From Motilibacter rhizosphaerae (GTDB lineage Bacteria > Actinomycetota > Actinomycetes > Motilibacterales > Motilibacteraceae): DNA of 64,000 nt. Numbering within the stretch: position 1 is the stretch's first letter; every line of letters begins with the position of its first letter. Below are positions 27,544 through 34,924 of the stretch, one piece after another. The notes beneath the pieces were generated by a model, which searched no databases, was not told where the DNA came from, and saw only the letters and a program-made list of their open reading frames with translations. The position numbers were made by a program, and so were the translations under genes. The stretch covers positions 1 through 64,000 of the forward strand of contig NZ_SGXD01000005.1 in the NCBI RefSeq assembly GCF_004216915.1. Reading direction: 5' to 3'.

Positions 27544-28077
27544 TCACGACGCCTCTGCCGGTCGCAGGAGCAGGCGCAGGGCGCCCGTCGAGTACGCCCG
27601 GCTCTCGACGAGCTCGAAGGCCAGCAGCCCCGACGATCCGTCAAAGATGCGGCGGCCCTGCCCCACGACCACCGGCGTCACGTTGAGCAGCACCTCGTCG
27701 ACGAGCCCGTCGCGCACGAGGTCGCGGGCGAGCCCGCCGCACCCGTACGAGAGCAGGTCGTGCTGCTCGCGCAGGCCGGCGATCTCGTCGTAGCCGACGC
27801 CGGTCGAGGAGGCCCAGTCGTCGAAGGACGTGAGCGTCGAGGTGACGACGTACTTCGGCATGGAGTTGAGCCGGTCGGCCATCGGGCCGGACTGGTCGCG
27901 CCACGCCACGGCGAGGTGCTGCCAGGTCACCCGGCCCAGCAGGAGGGCGTCGGAGGCGAGCGCGAGGTCCAGGGTGGCCTGCCGCCCCTCGTCGGTCATG
28001 TAGGGGAACATCGCCTCGGGTGGCGTCTCGATGACGCCGTCGAGAGTGGCGACCGTCTGGACGGTGATCCGGCTCAT
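27544..28077 (-). CDS. Dihydrofolate reductase-family (RibD C-terminal-like) protein
   Basis: This 177-residue NADPH-binding-type protein has VATLDGVIETP near the start, ALLLGRVTWQHLA, PKYVVTSTL and YGCGGLARDLVRDGLVDEVLLNVTPVVVGQGRRIF. That is the RibD_C/DHFR-like pattern seen in many actinobacterial reductases of unknown substrate. It converges with the epoxide hydrolase gene (4 bases between stops). A distant paralogue lies at 50563-51171. Confidence 0.85.
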   Translation of the reverse strand: MSRITVQTVATLDGVIETPPEAMFPYMTDEGRQATLDLALASDALLLGRVTWQHLAVAWRDQSGPMADRLNSMPKYVVTSTLTSFDDWASSTGVGYDEIAGLREQHDLLSYGCGGLARDLVRDGLVDEVLLNVTPVVVGQGRRIFDGSSGLLAFELVESRAYSTGALRLLLRPAEAS

Positions 28078-28225
28078 GGACGTGCAGACGGCGCCCGGTG
28101 CCGATGCTCATCGGCGCGCGGGCAGCGCGCGCACGCGGGCGGCCAGCGCCGCGTCGTCCAGCCCCTGCGCCGCGGCCCGGGCCGCCGGGCGCTGAGCGCG
28201 TGGGGTCGCGCCGTAGATTGCCGGG

Positions 28226-30172
28226 ATGACGACCACCCTGCCGTACGGCGCCTGGCCCTCGCCCCTCTCCGCCGAGCAGGTGGCCCGGGCGGGGACCAGG
28301 CTGGGCGAGATCGCGCTGGACCAGGACGGGCGCCGGCTCTGGTGGTCCGAGGGCCGCCCGGACGAGGGCGGGCGCACGGCACTGGTCCGTGCGGCGCTCG
28401 GACCGGACGGCGGCGTGGGGTCGACGGAAGAGCTGCTGCCGCGGGACTTCAACGCGCGTACGCGGGTGCACGAGTACGGCGGGGGCTCCTGGGCCCCGGC
28501 CGGTGACGGGGTCGTCGCGGCTCGGTGGGACGACCAGCGGCTGTGGCTCGTGCCCGCCCCGGGGGTGGAGCCGCGCCCGCTCACGCCCGATTCCGGCGGC
28601 GAGGTGCGCTACGCCGACCTCACGGTCGTCGGCGATGCCGTGGTCTGCGTGCAGGAGGACGTCAGCGGCGGCGACGTGCGCCGCGCCCTCGTGAGCGTCC
28701 CGCTCGCGGGCGGCCCGGTCGTGGAGCTGCACAGCGGGCCTCGCTTCCTCTCGACCCCGCGGCTCTCGCCCGACGGCACGACGCTCGCCTGGCTCTCGTG
28801 GGAGCACCCGCGCATGCCGTGGGACGGCACCGAGCTCTGGACCGGGACGGTCACCGGCGGAGGCCTCGAGGGCGTGCGACGGATCGCCGGCGGCGCCGAG
28901 GAGTCGCTCGTGCAACCCGGGTGGACCCATGACGGGGCGCTGCTGGTGGTGAGCGACCGCAGCGGCTGGTGGCGGCTGTGCGCGGTCGACGGCCCCGAGG
29001 GCGCCGAGCCCGTGCTCCGCCCGCTGCTGCCCGATGGCCCGGAGGAGCACGCCTTCCCGCAGTGGGTGTTCGGGCAGGCGTCGTACCAGCCGCTCGACGA
29101 CGGGCGCGTCGCGCTCGTGCACGGCAGCGACGCGTACGCGCTGGACCTGCTCGACCCGGCGACGGGCGAGCTCGTGCCCCTCGACCTGCCGTGGACGGCG
29201 TACCGCACGGTCGTGGCGTCCGGCGGCACGCTCGCAACGGTCGCTGGATCGCCGACCGCGCCGCACGCCGTGGTGACGGTCGACGTCGCGACGGGCGGGT
29301 CGCACGTCGCGCGGCTCTCGCTGGACTCGGCGCCGGACCCCGCGTGGCTGCCGGTGCCCCGCTCGGTCGTCGTGCCGTCGGCGCACGGGCGCGAGACGCA
29401 TGCCCACCTCTACCCGCCGACCAGCCCGGACGCGGTCGGGCCCGAGGGGGAGCGGCCGCCCTGGGTGCTGTTCGTGCACGGTGGCCCGACGGCGCAGTCG
29501 CTCGCGGTCTACAGCCCGGAGGTCGCGTACTTCACCTCGCGGGGCATCGGGGTCGCCGACGTCAACTACGGCGGGTCCACGGGCTACGGGCGGGCCTACC
29601 GCCAGCTCCTGCAGGGCGCGTGGGGGATCGTCGACGTCGAGGACTGCGTCGCGGTCGCCCGGTGGCTGGGGGAGTCGGGGCACGCGGACCCGTCACGGGT
29701 GGCGATCCGGGGCGGCAGCGCCGGAGGGTTCACCGTGCTGGCCTGCCTCACGGGGACCGACGCCTTCGGTGCAGGGGCGTCCTACTACGGCGTGGCCGAC
29801 CTCCGCGCCCTCGCGGAGGACACGCACGACTTCGAGTCGCGCTACCTCGACGGCCTGGTCGGTCCGTTGCCGGAGGCGGCCGCGACGTACGCCGAGCGCG
29901 CGCCGCTCTCGCACGTCGACGGGCTGTCGTGCCCGGTGCTGCTCCTGCAGGGCGACGAGGACAGGATCGTGCCGCCGGAGCAGGCCGAGGCCTTCGCGGA
30001 AGCGCTGCGGCGCAAGGGGTTGCCGCACGCACTGGTGGTCTTCGCCGGCGAGCAGCACGGCTTCCGCAAGGCCGAGAGCATCGTGCGCGCGCTGGAGTCG
30101 GAGCTCTCGTTCTACGGCCAGGCGCTCGGCTTCGACCCTCCAGGTGTGCCGGAGCTGCCCCTCACCCGCTGA
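28226..30172 (+). CDS. Prolyl oligopeptidase-family (S9) serine peptidase
   Basis: This 648-residue cytosolic peptidase has an N-terminal beta-propeller (blades with LSPDGTTLAWLSW and similar) and a C-terminal alpha/beta hydrolase domain from about residue 410. The oxyanion region is LFVHGGPT. The nucleophile is Ser498 in GGSAGGF, the acid near Asp577-579 in GDEDRIVPPEQ, and His611 in HGFRK. It resembles the S9C acylaminoacyl/dipeptidyl peptidase group. ATG 28226 is preceded by a weak ribosome binding site. It stands alone. Confidence 0.95.
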   Translation: MTTTLPYGAWPSPLSAEQVARAGTRLGEIALDQDGRRLWWSEGRPDEGGRTALVRAALGPDGGVGSTEELLPRDFNARTRVHEYGGGSWAPAGDGVVAARWDDQRLWLVPAPGVEPRPLTPDSGGEVRYADLTVVGDAVVCVQEDVSGGDVRRALVSVPLAGGPVVELHSGPRFLSTPRLSPDGTTLAWLSWEHPRMPWDGTELWTGTVTGGGLEGVRRIAGGAEESLVQPGWTHDGALLVVSDRSGWWRLCAVDGPEGAEPVLRPLLPDGPEEHAFPQWVFGQASYQPLDDGRVALVHGSDAYALDLLDPATGELVPLDLPWTAYRTVVASGGTLATVAGSPTAPHAVVTVDVATGGSHVARLSLDSAPDPAWLPVPRSVVVPSAHGRETHAHLYPPTSPDAVGPEGERPPWVLFVHGGPTAQSLAVYSPEVAYFTSRGIGVADVNYGGSTGYGRAYRQLLQGAWGIVDVEDCVAVARWLGESGHADPSRVAIRGGSAGGFTVLACLTGTDAFGAGASYYGVADLRALAEDTHDFESRYLDGLVGPLPEAAATYAERAPLSHVDGLSCPVLLLQGDEDRIVPPEQAEAFAEALRRKGLPHALVVFAGEQHGFRKAESIVRALESELSFYGQALGFDPPGVPELPLTR

Positions 30173-30275
30173 CGCGCGACCGGGCTGGAGTACGACCTGA
30201 CCGCGTGGGGGACGACAGCCCCAGGTGGGGCAGGGCGATCTCGTCCGACGTGCGGCGAGCGGGAGGGGACACGGG

Positions 30276-31772
30276 ATGAAGGAGGGCTTCGGCCGGGTGC
30301 CGGCGGAGGATGCCGTCGGGCCGCTGGTCCTCGCGCTCGACGTGGGCTCGACCGCGAGCCGGGGCGACGTCTTCGACGCCACGGGACGCCCGGTCGAGGG
30401 CGGGCGGGTCAAGAAGCCGCACGCGTTCACCACCGCGGCGGACGGGACGTCGCAGATCGACCCGGACCAGGTGGTGGCCGAGCTGCGCGACATCATCAGC
30501 GAGCTCGCCGGGCGGCGTAGGCACGCGGAGATCGGCGGCGTCGCGCTCGACACCTTCGCCTCCTCCCTCGTCGGCGTCGCGGAGGACGGCTCGGCGCTCA
30601 CGCCCTGCTACACGTACGCCGACTCCCGCTGCTCCGCGCAGGCGACGCAGATCCGGCGCGAGCTCGACGAGGCGGAGGTGCAGCAGCGGACCGGGTGCCG
30701 CATCCACACCAGCTACCTCGCACCGCGGCTGCGCTGGCTGAAGGAGACGGACGCGGCGACGTTCGGTCGCGTGCGGTGGTGGATGTCGCTGGGGGAGTAC
30801 GCGTACCTCTCCCTGATCGGGGCCACCGCGGCGGGCACGTCGACCGCGGCCTGGACCGGGATGCTGGACCGGCGGACGGGGGCGTGGGACGCCGAGCTGC
30901 TCGCGGCCGCGGGCATCGCGGCCGACCACCTGTCCGAGGTACGCGACCCCGACCGCCCGCTGACGACGGCGGGCGGCGCGACGGGCGCGTGGCCGGCGCT
31001 GGCCGAGGCCCGGTGGTTCCCGCCGATCACGGACGGCTTCGCGAGCAACCTCGGAGCGGGGGCGGACGACGAGGACTCCGCCGCAGTCGCTGCCGCCACC
31101 AGCGGTGCCATCCGCGTGCTGGTGCACCAGGTCCCCGAGCGGATCCCGTCGGGCCTCTGGTGCTACCGGGTCGATGCGCGCCGCTCGCTCCTCGGTGGAG
31201 CGGTGAACGACGTCGGCCGCGTGGTCAGCTGGCTGGAGAGCACCGTGCAGCTCGGCGGGGCGGACCCCGACCAGGTGCTGGCCGCGGAGCCGGACCCGGC
31301 CACACCGCTGGTCCTGCCGTACCTCTCCGGCGAGCGGGCCACGGGCTGGGTCGCAGACGCGCGGGCGACGTTCGCCGGGGTCTCGGCCGCGACCACGGGC
31401 GCGCAGCTCTTCCGTGGCGCGATGGAGGGCGTGGCGATCTCGTACGCCCGCATCGCTGATCAGCTGCGCACCGTCGCCAGGCCCGGTCGCATCCTCGCCA
31501 GCGGGCGGGTGACGCAAGATGTGCCTGCGTGGCAGCAGATCCTCGCCGATGTGCTGGAGGCGCCGGTCGAGCCGGTCACCATCAAGCGCACGACGCTGCA
31601 CGGGACCGCGCTGCACGCCCTGGAAGTCCTCGCGCCCGATACGGAGCGGACTCCTCCCTCGACAGGCCCGACCTTCACGCCCTCGCACGAGCGCGCGGAC
31701 TACTACCGGGGCCGGGCAGCGGCGTACGACAGCCTGTACGCCGCGGTCACCGCGCACGGCTCGTCGACGTGA
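30276..31772 (+). CDS. FGGY-family carbohydrate kinase (gluconokinase-like)
   Basis: This 498-residue sugar kinase of the actin-like ATPase fold begins LVLALDVGSTASRGDVFD (phosphate loop 1). It has the substrate-side DTFASSLVGV and the C-terminal ATP-side stretches FRGAMEGVAISYARI and RILASGRVTQDVPAWQQILADVL. The last is the usual FGGY_C signature with Gly-rich turns. Gluconate or a related polyol acid is the probable substrate. GGGAGGGG lies 8 bases before ATG 30276. No partner transporter is adjacent. Confidence 0.9.
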   Translation: MKEGFGRVPAEDAVGPLVLALDVGSTASRGDVFDATGRPVEGGRVKKPHAFTTAADGTSQIDPDQVVAELRDIISELAGRRRHAEIGGVALDTFASSLVGVAEDGSALTPCYTYADSRCSAQATQIRRELDEAEVQQRTGCRIHTSYLAPRLRWLKETDAATFGRVRWWMSLGEYAYLSLIGATAAGTSTAAWTGMLDRRTGAWDAELLAAAGIAADHLSEVRDPDRPLTTAGGATGAWPALAEARWFPPITDGFASNLGAGADDEDSAAVAAATSGAIRVLVHQVPERIPSGLWCYRVDARRSLLGGAVNDVGRVVSWLESTVQLGGADPDQVLAAEPDPATPLVLPYLSGERATGWVADARATFAGVSAATTGAQLFRGAMEGVAISYARIADQLRTVARPGRILASGRVTQDVPAWQQILADVLEAPVEPVTIKRTTLHGTALHALEVLAPDTERTPPSTGPTFTPSHERADYYRGRAAAYDSLYAAVTAHGSST

Positions 31773-31788
31773 GCAGGTTGGGGGCCCT

Positions 31789-32151
31789 TCAGCCCGTGGG
31801 TGTCTCCGGGCAGCCGGGCCCGCGGAGGTAGACCGCCGCCGTGCCACCGCCGCCGGTCGCCGTCCTGGTGAGCCTGCCGTCGGCGTAGACCTCGGTCTCC
31901 CTCCCGCTCGGCACTGGTGCCTCGAACACCCCGCCCGCGGGGACGGAGCCCGCCGCGACCCGCACGCCCTGCTGGCGGAAGTCGAGCTCGACCTGCTCGT
32001 CTGCGGGGATGCCCTGGCGCGGGGAGACGCAGACGGCTACGCGGTACGTGTGCGGCGGGTGCGAGGGCGCGCTGCACCCGGCCAGCAGGACCAGCGCCGC
32101 CGCAGCAGCAGGTGCGGCGCTGCGCAGGCACGCCCGGAGCCGTCGCTGCAC
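31789..32151 (-). CDS. Small lipoprotein, unknown function
   Basis: This predicted lipoprotein has 120 residues from GTG 32151 (basic QRRLRACLRSAA, hydrophobic AAAAALVLLAGC, Cys26). ATG 32187 would add 12 residues. The mature part is beta-rich (YRVAVCVSPRQG, VELDFRQQGVRV, TEVYADGRLTRTA) with a terminal CPETPTG. It is convergent with the kinase gene and divergent from the DUF4396 gene, with the hairpin-rich interval between them. No family recognised. Confidence 0.65.
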   Translation of the reverse strand: MQRRLRACLRSAAPAAAAALVLLAGCSAPSHPPHTYRVAVCVSPRQGIPADEQVELDFRQQGVRVAAGSVPAGGVFEAPVPSGRETEVYADGRLTRTATGGGGTAAVYLRGPGCPETPTG

Positions 32152-32224
32152 GACGACATCCCACCACGATGCCCGCGCGCTGCGCATGTCCCTGCTGATC
32201 GGGGGGTGCCAGCGCACGACGGGA

Positions 32225-32385
32225 AGCAACCCGCCGCCACGAGGACGTACTGGCATGGGCGTCGCGGCGGGTTGCTCTGCGTGGTGGCGGTGGCTGTGGC
32301 GACACTCGCCGAGGGGAGCAGGACCGGGCCGCGGGGAGCACGCGCGTTCCCCGCAGCAGGGGTCTGCTCCCCTCGGCGCGTGTCG
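32225..32385. repeat. Nested inverted repeats upstream of the DUF4396 gene
   Basis: Two large hairpins are visible. The first has 13-bp perfect arms (32225-32237 and 32264-32276). The second has 22-bp arms with one mismatch (32300-32321 and 32364-32385) enclosing a smaller stem (32331-32337 with 32348-32354) around ACGCGCGT. There is no coding signal in 32188-32466. They may terminate transcription coming from either side or form an RNA structure. Confidence 0.75.
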
Positions 32386-32440
32386 CGGAGGGTCGTCGGC
32401 GCGAGGACTCAGCGGGCGGGCCCCTCGACACTGCCCCCCG

Positions 32441-32460
32441 ATACCCCCCAGGGGTACACT
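32441..32460 (+). promoter_or_regulatory. CsoR-like operator overlapping a -10 box
   Basis: ATACCCCCCAGGGGTAC (32441-32457) has the A/T-flanked C-tract/G-tract form of CsoR-family operators. TACACT (32455-32460) is a -10 candidate placed so that transcription would begin at or next to the ATG at 32467. A repressor on this site would cover the promoter. The CsoR gene itself is not in the window. Confidence 0.6.
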
Positions 32461-32466
32461 AACGGC

Positions 32467-32982
32467 ATGTTCGAACAGCGACCGACCGGCTCCCCGTCCG
32501 CTCACCACCACGAGGGTCATGCGGGGACGGCGCCCACCAGCCCCACCGAGCTCACCCGTCTCGCGGTGTCGGCGACCCTGCACTGCCTCACCGGCTGCGC
32601 CATCGGCGAGGTGCTCGGAATGGTCCTGTCCACGTGGTGGGGCTGGGGCAACGCCGCGAACATCGCCCTGTCGGTCGTTCTCGCCTTCGTGTTCGGGTAC
32701 TCCCTGACGATCGCCCCGGTGCTGCGCTCGGGGCTGCCGTTCCGGCAGGCCGTGAAGGTAGCCCTCGCGGCCGACACCCTCTCGATCGTCACGATGGAGG
32801 TCATGGACAACCTCGTCATCATCGCCGTCCCGAGCGCTCTCGACGCGGGGCTCTCCGACCTGCTGTTCTGGGCGTCCCTGGCGGCCTCGCTCGTCGTCGC
32901 GTTCGCGGTCACGGTCCCGGTGAACCGGGCGCTCATCGCTCGGGGCAAGGGACACGCGCTCGTCCACGAGTACCACCACTGA
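32467..32982 (+). CDS. DUF4396 integral membrane protein, possibly metal-responsive
   Basis: This 171-residue protein has a His-rich N-terminus (SAHHHEGHAG), about four transmembrane helices, and a His-rich C-terminus (HALVHEYHH). The first helix contains HCLTGCAIGEVLGM, with His/Cys residues able to bind metal, as in DUF4396 proteins. The start has no ribosome binding site and lies 6 bases after a -10-like box, so the mRNA may be leaderless. The CsoR-like operator upstream and the His clusters suggest a copper or related metal role. That is inference; the family has no established function that I know of. Confidence 0.8.
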   Translation: MFEQRPTGSPSAHHHEGHAGTAPTSPTELTRLAVSATLHCLTGCAIGEVLGMVLSTWWGWGNAANIALSVVLAFVFGYSLTIAPVLRSGLPFRQAVKVALAADTLSIVTMEVMDNLVIIAVPSALDAGLSDLLFWASLAASLVVAFAVTVPVNRALIARGKGHALVHEYHH

Positions 32983-33027
32983 CCGCCCCACAGGAGGGCG
33001 ACGTGGCAGTCCCCTGGTGCCGAGGGC

Positions 33028-33990
33028 TCAGCGTGCCGCGGGCGACCAGTCGGGGGAGTGGCCGCCGGGGATCGCCAGGACTCCCTGGTGCGCCCCGCAT
33101 TCGGCCACGTCGGTAGTGATCCAGATGCCGCCCTGCGCCTCCCAGGCCAGCGACGAGGAGTCCGGCGACCAGGTGGGGCTGGACTTCCCGGCCTGCTGAC
33201 CCGTCAGGCACACGGGCGACGGGACCCCGGGCGCCGACCCGTGGCGGGCGTCGCCGGCCACGTCGTACCAGATGATGCTGGTGGTGTCGCCGTAGCCGCG
33301 GACGGCGACGAGGTGGCGGCCGTCCGGGCTCAGCTCGGTGTCGGCCAGGTCCGTGTCCTTCATCCCGGCGTAGTCGCGGTCGTCGAACCAGTACTGCGGC
33401 GCCGACCGCATGTCCTGCAGCTGGACCTGCGACCCGTAGCCCCCGTTCTGCAAGGTGCGGGTGCTCGTCACCCAGGACGGGTCGTGGAAGTACGTGCTCA
33501 CGCCGACGGACCGGTAGCGGTTGGCCGCCGTGTAGCCGGTCGCCGCGCGGAAGAGGCAGTCGCCGCCGATGGGACAGCCGGCCCGCACGTAGGTCCAGGC
33601 GATCGTCCTGCCGTCAGGGCTGAGGGCGACCTGCGAGACCGGGCCGTCCATCGACTCGCCGGCGGAGTCCTTCAGCGCTGGGGGGTCGATCCGGTCCAGC
33701 ACCTTGCCCGTGTGCGACAGGCGGACGATCGCGGCACCACGCGCGGCGGCGATGGTGCCGTCGTCGGCCTCGGACGGGGACCAGTACGGGTCGCTCCGCG
33801 TCCCGTCGTGGGTGACCTGGCGCTTGCCCGCCCCGTCACCGCGGGCGATCCACACGTTGGCACCGCGGATGTAGACGATCGAGCCGAGGCTCGTACGGGC
33901 CGGAGCCGGCTGCGCACCGGCAGCCGCGGTCGCGGGCACGAGGGCTGCGAGCGCCAGGACGGTCGTGAGGGCGGCGGAGGGGGAGGGCAT
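33028..33990 (-). CDS. Secreted PD40-type beta-propeller protein
   Basis: This 320-residue exported protein has a signal peptide (LTTVLALAALVPATAAAGAQ) and TolB/PD40-like blades: YIRGANVWIARGDGAG, LSPDGRTIAWTYVRAG, LSPDGRHLVAVRGYG and WSPDSSSLAWEAQGG. Cysteines at CPIGGDC and CLTGQ/ECGAHQ may pair. It is related in design to the propeller parts at 22171-24372 and 55553-57469. The 5' leader is long if the 28-bp motif at 34153-34180 marks its promoter. Extracellular binding role assumed. Confidence 0.8.
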   Translation of the reverse strand: MPSPSAALTTVLALAALVPATAAAGAQPAPARTSLGSIVYIRGANVWIARGDGAGKRQVTHDGTRSDPYWSPSEADDGTIAAARGAAIVRLSHTGKVLDRIDPPALKDSAGESMDGPVSQVALSPDGRTIAWTYVRAGCPIGGDCLFRAATGYTAANRYRSVGVSTYFHDPSWVTSTRTLQNGGYGSQVQLQDMRSAPQYWFDDRDYAGMKDTDLADTELSPDGRHLVAVRGYGDTTSIIWYDVAGDARHGSAPGVPSPVCLTGQQAGKSSPTWSPDSSSLAWEAQGGIWITTDVAECGAHQGVLAIPGGHSPDWSPAAR

Positions 33991-34152
33991 GGGGGTTCCT
34001 CGGGTTGTGGCGACCGCCTCGTGCGGCCGGCTGGTGACGACTGTGGCCGCGGCTCCTCGCGGATTCCTTGCCGCGACCTTGCGAGGTGCGGCCGCGTGAG
34101 GTGCAGCGGTCGAGTCGTCTTCGCCACCAGGGTCCGGCGCGGGGCGGTGTGC

Positions 34153-34180
34153 TCCCATCCCATGTTCCTGGGGTCTTCGC
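34153..34180. promoter_or_regulatory. Recurrent 28-bp motif, copy B
   Basis: The plus strand reads TCCCATCCCA-tgtt-CCTGGGG-tctt-CGC, in the same orientation as copy A. It lies between the propeller gene (minus, start 33990, 162 nt away) and the GNAT gene (plus, start 34236, 55 nt away). Which of the two it serves cannot be told from position alone. Confidence 0.6.
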
Positions 34181-34235
34181 CGGTCCCGACCACGAGGCGC
34201 TGTGCAGGAGGGGCAGCCAGCGCGACACTCGGCGG

Positions 34236-34763
34236 GTGAGCCCCGCGACTCCACCTCACCTCGCGGCCCAGCCGATCCGTACCTCGCGGCTCCTGCTGGA
34301 CCCCCTACGGGTCGAGCACGCCGTGGAGGCGGCGCCGGCATTCGACGACGAGGCGCTGCACACGTACATCGGCGGGAGCCCGGCCACTGTCGACCAGCTG
34401 CGCGCACGCTACGAGCGCCAGGTCGTCGGCCGCTCCGCGGACTCCGCGCAGAGCTGGCTCAACTGGATGCTCCGTCGCCTCGACACCGGGGAGCTCGTCG
34501 GCACCGTCCAGGCCACGGTCTCCGTCGCGAACGGACGACCGACGGCTGAGGTCGCCTGGGTCGTCAGCACCGGGCACCAGGGGCAGGGGTACGCACGTGA
34601 GGCGTCCGCCGGGATGGTCGTCTGGCTGCGGGAGCAGGGGGTGGACACGCTCGTCGCCCACGTCCACCCCGAGCACGCGGCCTCCGCGGGCGTCGCGCGG
34701 GCGCTCGGCCTGCGCCCGACCGCGGACGTGGTGGACGGGGAGGTCCGCTGGTCCAGCTCGTGA
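34236..34763 (+). CDS. GNAT-family N-acetyltransferase
   Basis: This 175-residue acetyltransferase of the RimJ/RimL-like type starts with LAAQPIRTSRLLLDPLRVEHA. It then has the acetyl-CoA pyrophosphate loop STGHQGQGYAREA and the C-terminal HVHPEHAASAGVARALGL. GTG 34236 was chosen; a GGGCAGCC leader is weak. The substrate may be a small molecule or an N-terminus. The recurrent 28-bp motif is upstream. Confidence 0.85.
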   Translation: MSPATPPHLAAQPIRTSRLLLDPLRVEHAVEAAPAFDDEALHTYIGGSPATVDQLRARYERQVVGRSADSAQSWLNWMLRRLDTGELVGTVQATVSVANGRPTAEVAWVVSTGHQGQGYAREASAGMVVWLREQGVDTLVAHVHPEHAASAGVARALGLRPTADVVDGEVRWSSS

Positions 34764-34924
34764 CCGCGGTACGCGTCGGTGTGGGGGCAGGCTGGCGCGG
34801 GAATGGGGCGCGTGCAGTCGTTGAGCAGGTGGCGTCTGGGTGCGTGCCGGTCTGCCGGCGACGCCCGCGCGACCCCCTGCGAGCCGAGCCGTCGACAGTG
34901 GGGATGAGCGACTAGGGGCGCGTC

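Noticed and set aside
30222-30240. CCCCAGGTGGGGC before the FGGY kinase as a fourth copy of the 28-bp motif
   Set aside because: Only the CCCCAGG core matches; the flanking GGGATGGGA and spacing are missing.
32331-32354. The inner hairpin near 32340 as a stand-alone rho-independent terminator
   Set aside because: It lies inside a larger stem, has no T-run and does not follow a stop codon on either strand closely.
33672-34127. A GTG-started minus frame 25 nt after motif copy B
   Set aside because: Pro/Arg-rich and out of frame with the propeller protein that it overlaps; no coding character.
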